A DNA stretch of 64,000 bases from Variovorax paradoxus (GTDB lineage: Bacteria > Pseudomonadota > Gammaproteobacteria > Burkholderiales > Burkholderiaceae_C): assembly GCF_000834655.1 (NCBI RefSeq), contig NZ_JXQQ01000010.1, forward strand, positions 248,001 to 312,000. The letters are read 5' to 3'. The position numbers and the translations under genes are program-made. The notes beneath the pieces were generated by a model. That model saw nothing but the letters and a program-made list of their open reading frames with translations. It was not told the DNA's origin and made no database searches. The stretch's first letter is position 1; every line of letters starts with the position of its first letter. This document shows positions 55,868 to 64,000 of the stretch, one piece after another.

Positions 55868-56545
55868 ATGCAAGTCAGAGAAGAAAACACCGCCATTGCT
55901 CAGCCCAGCTTGAGCACAGCAGCCTATGACTACCTTCTCGCGCGCCTGCGCAGTGGAATTCCGGGAGCCAGTGAGCGGCTCGTAGAAGCCGACATCGCCA
56001 ATCATTTGGGCGTGTCGCGGGTGCCGGTGCGCCAGGCGCTGCTTCAACTTGTGGCCGAGGGCTATCTGGTGAGCACGCCGCGCGGCTACAAAGTGCCGAC
56101 CCTGACACCGCAGGACGTCGACGATGTCTTCGAGCTGCGGCTTCTCCTCGAGCCGCGGGCCGCCGCCCTGGCCGCGCGCGACGTCACCCCCACTCAGCTT
56201 CACCAGGTGGACCTTGCCACCGCCGAAGCCCAGCGGGCGCACGAGATGAACGACGCGATCGGTGCATTCGGCGCCGGCCGCCTGTTTCGCGACGCCTGGC
56301 TTGCCGCGGTCCGCAATACCCGTCTGGCTTCGGGTATAGCACGCTATGCAGATCAGGTGGCGCTGGTGCGACGCATGACGCTTGGCGATCCCCAGCGGCG
56401 ACTGGCGGTGATCGCCGGCTACCGGGAACTGCGCGACGCCTTTGCGCGCAAAGACAGCGTTGCCGCCCACGACGCCATGCTTCGAATGGTCATCGCCGCC
56501 CAACGGGACTTCGCAGCAACGGTCCGAAACCCGGTCCAGTCCTAG
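55868..56545 (+). CDS. GntR family regulator, FCD subfamily
   Basis: A 225-aa regulator with a winged helix (residues ~15-80; IANHLGVSRVPVRQALLQLV, EGYLVSTPRGYKVPTL) and an all-helical FCD ligand domain (FELRLLLEPRAAALAARD). It diverges from the Rieske alpha gene across a 199-bp AT-richer region with two GTATAC sites. FCD regulators usually bind organic acids and repress a catabolic operon until substrate appears, so control of the eleven-gene operon is likely. Confidence 0.92.
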   Translation: MQVREENTAIAQPSLSTAAYDYLLARLRSGIPGASERLVEADIANHLGVSRVPVRQALLQLVAEGYLVSTPRGYKVPTLTPQDVDDVFELRLLLEPRAAALAARDVTPTQLHQVDLATAEAQRAHEMNDAIGAFGAGRLFRDAWLAAVRNTRLASGIARYADQVALVRRMTLGDPQRRLAVIAGYRELRDAFARKDSVAAHDAMLRMVIAAQRDFAATVRNPVQS

Positions 56546-57125
56546 GCGACCGGGGAACTGCCCGGCGCAACACGCGCCGGAGGTGTCCCGATCCATTTGC
56601 GGGCCAAAGGTCCGATGCCCAAGTTGCGCAGGCCTTGGGTGCACCGCCCAACCGATGCGCGCTCTGGTAAGGCCCCAACGGGGCTTCGCCGCTCGTTTCG
56701 TATCTGAGCCGACCTGATCCGTGCGCGAAGTGCATCCCCTGCGTTGTCCCGAAGCAGGCGGGGACATGTCCGAGGTCCTGTGCACGCAAACCAGCACCGT
56801 GATTCAGAGAGTCGCTTTCTGAGTGGTTCGAAATTTCCCGTTTGTTGCCGGTCGCCAAGCCGTCTGTAATTCAGTGCATGGCCGAACCTCACCGCATCCA
56901 ACACCTCGCAAGCCGTGGCCGGGCGATGCCTGGCGATCGATCGGCCACGCAGCACGGGCGAGGGTCGTCCGCGGGCATGCCTGCCGCTGCCGCCACGACG
57001 ATGAAGCGTCACTCGTGCGTGAAGAACCGAGCACTCCCCTGCCCATCGCAGGATCTTCCCATCCAACGCAGACAGGCTGAGGCGCGCCTTGCGCTTTCAG
57101 CACGCTGAACCAGCAGAAAGAACAA
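56546..57125. other. Intergenic, no gene recognised
   Basis: A 580-bp gap between gntR and the DHDPS-family gene. Frames are open on both strands but arginine-rich and without family similarity. The promoter of the next gene should lie at its right end. Confidence 0.5.
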
Positions 57126-58079
57126 ATGAAGTACACGAAGGACAACGCCCAGCAATACGCGAAGGAGCACTTCACAGGCGTGTGGGCTGCAAGCACGACA
57201 CCTTACCGAGCCGATCTTTCCTTCGACGAGCAGGGGTTTGCACGAAACGTCGACCATTGGATCGGAGCGTTGAAGGTAGCGGGCCTGTTTGTCACCGGGA
57301 AGCAGGGCGAATTTTTCTCGATGTCGGTGCACGAGAGAAAGCGCAGCTTCGAGATCGCTGCACAGGTTTGCCAAGGGCGCGCGCACACCGTGATGTCCTG
57401 TTCCGACACCAATCTCGATGTGGTGATCGATCTTGCCCGGCACGCGGAAAAAGTCGGCGCGGACTGGATCGTCGTGCACAGTCCGGTGCTTCATTTCGCG
57501 AATGACGTGGAAGCGACTGTCTATGAGTACTACCGGCACTTGAGCGAGACGCTGGACATCGGCATCGCCATGTGGAATCACCCGGATTGCGGGTACATCA
57601 TGTCGCCCCAGCTTTGCGCGAGGATCGCCGAGCTCCCCAACATCGTCGCCATCAAGTACAGCGTCTCGCGCGAGCTCTACACGGAACTGACCCAGCTGGT
57701 GGGCGACCGCATCCAGGTCAGCACTGCCTCCGAAGAGGAATGGCTGGACAACATCATCCAGCTCGGATGGCGCCTCTATCTGTGCTCCACCCCGCCGCTG
57801 CTTCTTCAAACGGCCAAGGACCAGCGCATTCACGAATACACCAAGCTCGCGTTCGAGGGGCGCTATGCCGAAGCGCGTGCTGTCCGCGATAGCCTGGAGC
57901 CTGCGCGCCAGGCCTTCCGCAAGAGCCGTCCCGCCGGAACGCCGCAGGCGCACACCAAGTACTGGCAGGAGTTGCTTGGTCAGGTCGGCGGTCCGGTTCG
58001 CCGTCCTCTGCTCGCACTTACCGAACAACAGCGGGCATGGAGCCGTCAGATGTTCGCCGAAAGTGGCCTGTCTCGATGA
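57126..58079 (+). CDS. Dihydrodipicolinate synthase family protein
   Basis: A 317-aa TIM-barrel lyase/aldolase. The Schiff-base lysine is K177 (IVAIKYS) and the pyruvate-binding loop is TGKQGEFFSM. The Tyr that serves as proton relay in DapA (YNxP) is W150 here (MWNHPDCGY), so the reaction is not ordinary dihydrodipicolinate synthesis. Relatives cleave or dehydrate 2-oxoacids, including hydratase-aldolases that attack aromatic side chains. It is followed by aspartate dehydrogenase in the same direction after 136 bp. Confidence 0.88.
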   Translation: MKYTKDNAQQYAKEHFTGVWAASTTPYRADLSFDEQGFARNVDHWIGALKVAGLFVTGKQGEFFSMSVHERKRSFEIAAQVCQGRAHTVMSCSDTNLDVVIDLARHAEKVGADWIVVHSPVLHFANDVEATVYEYYRHLSETLDIGIAMWNHPDCGYIMSPQLCARIAELPNIVAIKYSVSRELYTELTQLVGDRIQVSTASEEEWLDNIIQLGWRLYLCSTPPLLLQTAKDQRIHEYTKLAFEGRYAEARAVRDSLEPARQAFRKSRPAGTPQAHTKYWQELLGQVGGPVRRPLLALTEQQRAWSRQMFAESGLSR

Positions 58080-58215
58080 GCCGGCCATGTCCCGTCACGT
58101 ATCCGCATCCGGAGTGCTGGCGTCCAAGACGAGTGGGCACTGTCGCCCCTGCTCGGGAGACTCCTGCAGCCAATGCTCAAGCGACGGCATGGGCCAGACG
58201 GGCTGAAGAGAAACG

Positions 58216-59019
58216 ATGAAGCAAGCACGCCGAACTCTCCGTCGCATTGCACTCATTGGCTTCGGTGCATTGGGCCAAGTCATTGCAGGCGAGCTGCAAG
58301 CCGGCCATTTGCCGGGCGTCGAATTTCTCGGGGCCCTGGTGACGGGCACCGTGCCCCATCCCGGCCTGCGCTCTTCGTGGAGTCGCCTCGAGGATCTGCT
58401 TGCCGCCGGCCCCGATCTGGTTGTGGAGGTGGCGGGCCAGACGGCCCTTGAAAGCCACGCGCCCGGTTGCCTTCAGGCGGGCTGCGACGTCGTTGCAGCC
58501 TCAGTGGGCGCGCTCATGGACGCCTCGCTGCGCGCCCGGCTATGGGATTGCGCGCGTCAAGGGGAAAGCCGGTTGCTGATCCCCTCCGGGGCGCTCGGCG
58601 GGCTCGATTATTTGCGCGCCGCACGTCGCCTCGGTCCTGTCCACGTCAACTACCGCGGGTGCAAACCTGTGGCCGCCTGGCGCGGTACGGCGGCGGAAAG
58701 CATGATCGACCTGTCCACCATCAGCAAGAGCACCGTGTTCTTTCGTGGGGGCGCCGAGGAGGCGGCAGCGCGCTTCCCGCAGAACGCCAATGTTGTCGCA
58801 GCGCTCGCCCTGGCGGTCGGGGACCCGTCTGCGGTGACCGTCGAACTGGTGGCGGATCCAGGTGCCCGCACCAATCGTCACGAGCTCACCGCGCAAGGCG
58901 TTGCAGGAACGATCCGCCTTTCCGTCGAAAACAGCCCGCTGCCAACCAATCCGAAATCGTCTCGAGTCACCGCCTTCAGCATCTTGGATGCAGTCGCCTC
59001 GCATTGGGGCGAGCCATGA
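58216..59019 (+). CDS. Aspartate dehydrogenase family protein
   Basis: A 267-aa NAD(P)-dependent enzyme: Rossmann motif GFGALGQVIAG near the N-terminus, SVGALMD, PSGALGGLDYLRAA, FPQNANVVAALALA and VELVADPGARTNRHEL, all matching L-aspartate dehydrogenase/DUF108. It would interconvert aspartate and oxaloacetate plus ammonia. In a catabolic setting it could assimilate ammonia or use a related amino acid. 3-Hydroxyanthranilate dioxygenase lies 0.9 kb away, but a NAD-synthesis link is not supported by other nad genes. Confidence 0.85.
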   Translation: MKQARRTLRRIALIGFGALGQVIAGELQAGHLPGVEFLGALVTGTVPHPGLRSSWSRLEDLLAAGPDLVVEVAGQTALESHAPGCLQAGCDVVAASVGALMDASLRARLWDCARQGESRLLIPSGALGGLDYLRAARRLGPVHVNYRGCKPVAAWRGTAAESMIDLSTISKSTVFFRGGAEEAAARFPQNANVVAALALAVGDPSAVTVELVADPGARTNRHELTAQGVAGTIRLSVENSPLPTNPKSSRVTAFSILDAVASHWGEP

Positions 59020-59027
59020 TCCTCCAC

Positions 59028-60560
<1,533 letters not shown>

Positions 60561-60641
60561 ACCGCGACCTTCACGAACGCAACACAGCCGCCCTATTTTC
60601 AAACAACCTCGTCCCACTCTCAATCACCAACGGAAGATGTC

Positions 60642-61646
60642 ATGACTGCCCACGGCTCTACGCACCCAATTCTCAGGACTGTCCTTCTCGCAGCCGCCGT
60701 AGGAATCTTCGGAGGGGCCATCCTGCCATCGCATGCTGAAGCCACGTATCCAAACAAACCGATCCGAATCCTGATCCCTTTCCCTGCAGGAGGCGCGGTG
60801 GATGCCTTCGTCAGAATCATCGGGCCGGAGCTGACGACGCGAATGGGGCAGCCCGTCATCATTTTTAACAAGCCCGGGGGTGGGTCACAGATCGCCGTGG
60901 CGGACATGATGTCCGCGCCGGCCGACGGCTACTCCGTGTTCGTCGGGCAAACCGGAGATTTCAGTGTCAATCCGTTTCTCTACAAGAACAGCACCTATCT
61001 TCCGACACGGGATTTCGACGGCGTCGCCATGCTCGCCCGCGCACCCCAGGTGATGCTGACCAATGTCTCGGGCAAGATCAACAGCGTCCAGTCATTGAAA
61101 CAGACGATGTCCTCGGCAGACGGCAGCGTCCTCTATGGCTCATTCGGCTCCGGCACTGCGCCGCACCTTCTGGGCCATATGTTGTCCAGAGGTGGGTCGC
61201 GCGCCAAGTTCACCCACGTACCGTACAAGGGTTTCCCACCGGTCATGCAGGCCATCATGACCCAGGAGATCGACCTTCTGTTCGACGCGGTTCCTGGCAC
61301 ACTGAATCTGATGAAGACTGGCAAGGTGATTCCTCTTGCCGTTGCCGACTCCAGCCGCAATAGCCATCTACCTAACGTTCCGACCACCGCAGAGATCGGA
61401 TTTCCATCGCTGGTCATGGACTTCTGGCTTGGCGTGGCGGTCAAGAAAGGCACGCCCCGGCCCATCATCAACAAGATCCACGAGGCCTTCGAATACGCGC
61501 TGTCGAACCCGGAGAACTGGAAGAAGCTTTCCGATCAGGGCTACAGCCGAGTCTCCATGTCGCCCGAGAAGTTCGACGCCTTCGTTCGTGACGAGGGAAG
61601 CAAGATGAAACCGTTGATTGTCGAGACCGGCGTATCCATTGAATGA
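60642..61646 (+). CDS. Bug family tripartite tricarboxylate transporter substrate-binding protein
   Basis: A 334-aa periplasmic receptor with a signal peptide (RTVLLAAAVGIFGGAILPSHA). The body has the family pattern: YPNKPIRILIPFPAGGAVDA, FNKPGGGSQIAVADMM, THVPYKGFPPVMQAIMTQEI. It captures a carboxylate for uptake. No TctA/TctB membrane genes are near, as is common for Bug genes in this group. It is 81 bp after the dioxygenase gene and may bind a pathway substrate. Confidence 0.92.
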   Translation: MTAHGSTHPILRTVLLAAAVGIFGGAILPSHAEATYPNKPIRILIPFPAGGAVDAFVRIIGPELTTRMGQPVIIFNKPGGGSQIAVADMMSAPADGYSVFVGQTGDFSVNPFLYKNSTYLPTRDFDGVAMLARAPQVMLTNVSGKINSVQSLKQTMSSADGSVLYGSFGSGTAPHLLGHMLSRGGSRAKFTHVPYKGFPPVMQAIMTQEIDLLFDAVPGTLNLMKTGKVIPLAVADSSRNSHLPNVPTTAEIGFPSLVMDFWLGVAVKKGTPRPIINKIHEAFEYALSNPENWKKLSDQGYSRVSMSPEKFDAFVRDEGSKMKPLIVETGVSIE

Positions 61647-61741
61647 CCGGGGTCGACTCTCTTGTCAACGACGAGGCTGCTCTTTGCAGCAGCTTCACCT
61701 GCCCACCGCCGGGCACCATCGAGAAGGCGGCCGCCTCAACA

Positions 61742-62335
61742 ATGAAGTACCTTGATCCCCGAACGATGACCGACGCAGAGGTCTACAAAGTGATGACAGG
61801 CATCGTGGTTCCAAGGCCGATCGCGTGGGTGACCTCCAGGTCGCGCCAGGGCAACGCGAATCTGGCGCCATTTTCTTCCTTCACATTCGTCAGCCATTCG
61901 CCGCCCATGTTGGCGATCGGCGTCGATACGAAACCTGATGGCGCAGGGTTGAAAGACACCGCTCGAAATATCCTCGACACGCGGGAGTTTGTCGTTCACA
62001 TCGCCGACTACTCCTTGCTGTCACCACTTCACGCGAGCGCAGAAGAATATCCGGCGGAGATCAGCGAGATCGATGCGCTTGGCTTGCGTTCCGTGGCGTC
62101 CTCGCAGGTTGAGACACCTCGCCTGCTGGATGCGCCCATTGCTGTCGAATGCCGACTCAATCGTTGCATCGAACTCGGACAAGGGCCCACGAGGTTGATG
62201 ATCGGGGACGTGCTGTGCTTTCACGTCCAAGACTCGCTGCTGAGCGCCGGCAAGATCGATACGGCGCTCCTCAATCCCATCTGTCGGCTCGCTGGTCCCA
62301 ACTACGCCACTGTGGGCCAGATCCTGCAGCGGTAG
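61742..62335 (+). CDS. Flavin reductase-like, FMN-binding domain protein
   Basis: A 197-aa protein from the ATG at 61742 (MKYLDPRTMTDAEVYKVMTG). The frame opens at 61643, overlapping the Bug stop by ATGA, but those 33 codons are not family-like. The split-barrel flavin reductase pattern is PRPIAWVTSRSRQGNANLAP, FSSFTFVSHSPPMLAIG and TREFVVHIADYSLL. It could supply reduced flavin to a two-component monooxygenase, which is not encoded in the window. Confidence 0.85.
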   Translation: MKYLDPRTMTDAEVYKVMTGIVVPRPIAWVTSRSRQGNANLAPFSSFTFVSHSPPMLAIGVDTKPDGAGLKDTARNILDTREFVVHIADYSLLSPLHASAEEYPAEISEIDALGLRSVASSQVETPRLLDAPIAVECRLNRCIELGQGPTRLMIGDVLCFHVQDSLLSAGKIDTALLNPICRLAGPNYATVGQILQR

Positions 62336-62380
62336 CGTTGGTGGGCCAGCAGTCCCATCCGTACGAGCGTCAAGTGGATA

Positions 62381-63352
62381 TCAGATGTCCAGCACCAGCG
62401 GACCGCGCTTGCAGCGCGACACACAGATCATCATGGTCTTGTTCGACTGACGCTCCAACTTGCTGAGGATGCCGTCGCGGTGCTCGATCTCGCCGGCTTC
62501 CAGCACGACGGTCTCGCAAGCCCCGCAGACACCTTCTTTGCAGCTGTGCTCGGGGTTGAGCCCCGCCTCGATCAGGCTGTCGAGGATGGACTTTCCGGGC
62601 GGCACCTCTACGCTCTTGCCGCTCTTCGCACACTCGACCACGTAGGTCTCGGCGGCGGCGGAGGCATCCGCGTGCACTGCGGCGAAGCGCTCGATGTGAG
62701 CGTTGGCGTAGCCCAGCTGCTCGCAGCTCTTCACGAAGCTGTCCAGCATGGGCGTGGGGCCGCAGCAGTAGTAATGGCTGTCGGCGCCCTTGCCTTCCAA
62801 CATCTGCACCAAGTTCGGCGGCGCGCCTTTTTCCTGGTCGAAGTGCCAAGTGACCGCGATGTCCTTCTCTGCAGCCAGTGCGGAGATGGCGTCGATGAAG
62901 GCGGCTTCATTGCGGCTGCGCGCGCAGTACACGATTTCCACCGGCCTGCCCAGGGCAGCCAGGCACTGCAGCATGCACCAGATGGGCGTCACGCCGATGC
63001 CACCGGACACCAGCACCGAGCGCTCCGCGCCATCCTGCAGCGCGAAGTTGTTGCGCGGGTGCGAAATCTCGATGGTGCTGCCCACGCGCAGTTGCTGGTG
63101 CACGTAGCGCGAGCCGCCGCGGCTCTTCCTGTCGTCGAGCACGCCCACCACGTAGCGCTGGCGCTCGCTCGCCGGGTTGCAGAGCGAGTAGCTGCGCACC
63201 AACCCGTTGGGCAGGTGCAGGTCAATGTGCGAGCCGGCTTCGAAGGCGGGAAAATCCACCTCGGGAGATGTCGGGCGGAACTCGACGCTGACGATGCCGT
63301 CAGCCTCGTATCGCATGGTGTGGACCAGGGCTTTCAGCGCAGGAGAGGACAT
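62381..63352 (-). CDS. Phthalate dioxygenase reductase-type FMN/NADH/2Fe-2S oxidoreductase
   Basis: A 323-aa electron-transfer protein: FMN site RSYSLCNPASE, NAD site GGIGVTPIWCMLQCL and YYCCGPTPMLDSF, and a C-terminal ferredoxin domain with CKEGVCGACET plus a final Cys in MICVSRC. It transfers electrons from NADH to a Rieske oxygenase. It is the only intact reductase in the window and so the natural partner of the oxygenase at 54-55.7 kb. It is convergent with the flavin reductase gene. Confidence 0.93.
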   Translation of the reverse strand: MSSPALKALVHTMRYEADGIVSVEFRPTSPEVDFPAFEAGSHIDLHLPNGLVRSYSLCNPASERQRYVVGVLDDRKSRGGSRYVHQQLRVGSTIEISHPRNNFALQDGAERSVLVSGGIGVTPIWCMLQCLAALGRPVEIVYCARSRNEAAFIDAISALAAEKDIAVTWHFDQEKGAPPNLVQMLEGKGADSHYYCCGPTPMLDSFVKSCEQLGYANAHIERFAAVHADASAAAETYVVECAKSGKSVEVPPGKSILDSLIEAGLNPEHSCKEGVCGACETVVLEAGEIEHRDGILSKLERQSNKTMMICVSRCKRGPLVLDI

Positions 63353-63568
63353 GTTGGAAAGCTCGGAGACAACGGGTAGAGACGAGCCGGAAACTCAACG
63401 AGCGAATTCAAGCTGCGAGTTCACCAATCAGCGCGTCATCGCGAACGCGTGATTTGGCAGTGGGCATTGCGAACTCGGCACGTTTGCCAATGGTCTCGGG
63501 CCAGCGCTCTTACGAACTGGGAGCAGCGTGTGTGGCCTGGAGCTCGCAGTGGCATCCAGAACCCTGGC

Positions 63569-64000
63569 CTAATCGCCGGAGCTTTTCGCGGACGCGGCTT
63601 CGAGCTTCATGATGTGCGAAACGTTCTTGACGGTCATGTAGTGATGCAGTCCCTCGCTGCCACCTTCCCGCCCGTAGCCGCTGGATTTGATACCGCCAAA
63701 AGGCGTCTCTGGCAGCGACGCTTCCAGCGTATTGATCGAGAAGTTGCCGCACTCGACCTCCTCCACCATTTGATCCGCCTTGGCTGCACTGTGGGTGAAG
63801 CCGTAAGCCGCGAGGCCGAAGGGCACGGCATTGGCATGCGCGATGGCTTCGTCCAGCGAGCTCACCGGGTTGATGATGGCCAACGGACCGAATGGCTCCT
63901 CACTCATGACCCGAGCGCCGGAGGGCACATTGGCCAAAACAGTAGGCTCGAAGAAATAGCCCGGTCGATCCATGCGCTTGCCGCCGGCGACCAGGCGGGC
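63569..64000 (-). CDS. NAD(P)-dependent aldehyde dehydrogenase, C-terminal part (5' end beyond window)
   Basis: The last ~143 residues of an aldehyde dehydrogenase, probably of the succinate-semialdehyde group: GYFFEPTVLANVPSGARVMS, EEPFGPLAIINP, FGLAAYGFTHS, CGNFSINTLEASLPETPFGG and SGYGREGGSEGLHHY. The catalytic Cys/Glu region lies outside the window. It may oxidise a semialdehyde formed in the aromatic pathways here; the substrate is unknown. Confidence 0.9.
   Translation of the reverse strand, partial: ARLVAGGKRMDRPGYFFEPTVLANVPSGARVMSEEPFGPLAIINPVSSLDEAIAHANAVPFGLAAYGFTHSAAKADQMVEEVECGNFSINTLEASLPETPFGGIKSSGYGREGGSEGLHHYMTVKNVSHIMKLEAASAKSSGD

Overview
This is a GC-rich window from a betaproteobacterium. 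Gene content (Bug-type tripartite tricarboxylate receptors, LysR-rich catabolic loci, a Rieske dioxygenase operon) points to Burkholderiales, most likely a Variovorax/Achromobacter/Comamonadaceae-like soil organism. This placement is inferred from gene content only. No rRNA, tRNA or CRISPR array was seen, and no integrase.

Region 1 (1-4.1 kb) is a small redox operon (old yellow enzyme, aldo/keto reductase, partial SDR) divergent from a LysR gene. Region 2 (4.2-22.6 kb) is the wreck of an integrative/conjugative element or plasmid: a relaxase, a MobC-like protein, a ParDE pair with a damaged toxin, RadC, a large ParB, a frameshifted ArdC-like antirestriction protein and cargo (TetR, CPYC flavoprotein, isoprenylcysteine-methyltransferase-like protein). 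Four copies of a 16-bp palindrome, GTTCGGCATGCCGAAC, occur only here, and the 3' end of parB is duplicated on both sides of the cargo. A decayed peroxide-stress locus (AhpD-like protein, ECF41 sigma remnant, Ohr pseudogene) lies at 15.5-17.1 kb beside a 940-aa winged-helix/ATPase regulator.

Region 3 (22.8-40.3 kb) is an accessory island with three candidate immunity modules among broken genes. (a) A divergent module has sce7726-like and beta-family proteins on one side and HTH, ImmA/IrrE-type protease and PIN-like protein on the other, with 23 bp between the start codons. (b) A five-gene operon encodes a PLD-like protein, a zinc-ribbon protein, an ExoVII large subunit with an N-terminal DUF5710 domain, an ExoVII small subunit ending in an SSB-like acidic tail, and a methyltransferase-HNH fusion. 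(c) A Septu-like ATPase/HNH pair follows. Module (b) is the best candidate for an undescribed system. The island is bracketed by an intact XRE-cupin regulator (22.8 kb) and a truncated, IS-damaged duplicate (39.3 kb), and contains a chimeric Bug-UvrD open frame.

Region 4 (40.4-64 kb) is catabolic. A TetR gene stands divergent from a tannase/feruloyl-esterase-like lipoprotein. An eleven-gene operon on the minus strand (55.7 to 43.4 kb) then encodes Rieske dioxygenase alpha and beta, a V4R protein, an acyl-CoA ligase, a thiolase-fold protein lacking the catalytic Cys and His, a DUF35-SDR fusion, two cyclase-family hydrolases, IorA/IorB-like proteins and a thioesterase. The order fits oxygenation, CoA activation, retro-aldol cleavage, lactam hydrolysis and thiamine-dependent decarboxylation, for example indole-3-acetate via isatin to anthranilate; this is inference. 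Downstream lie a GntR regulator, a DHDPS-family protein, aspartate dehydrogenase, a LysR gene, 3-hydroxyanthranilate 3,4-dioxygenase, a Bug receptor, a flavin reductase-like protein, a ferredoxin-type reductase that could serve the dioxygenase, and a partial aldehyde dehydrogenase.
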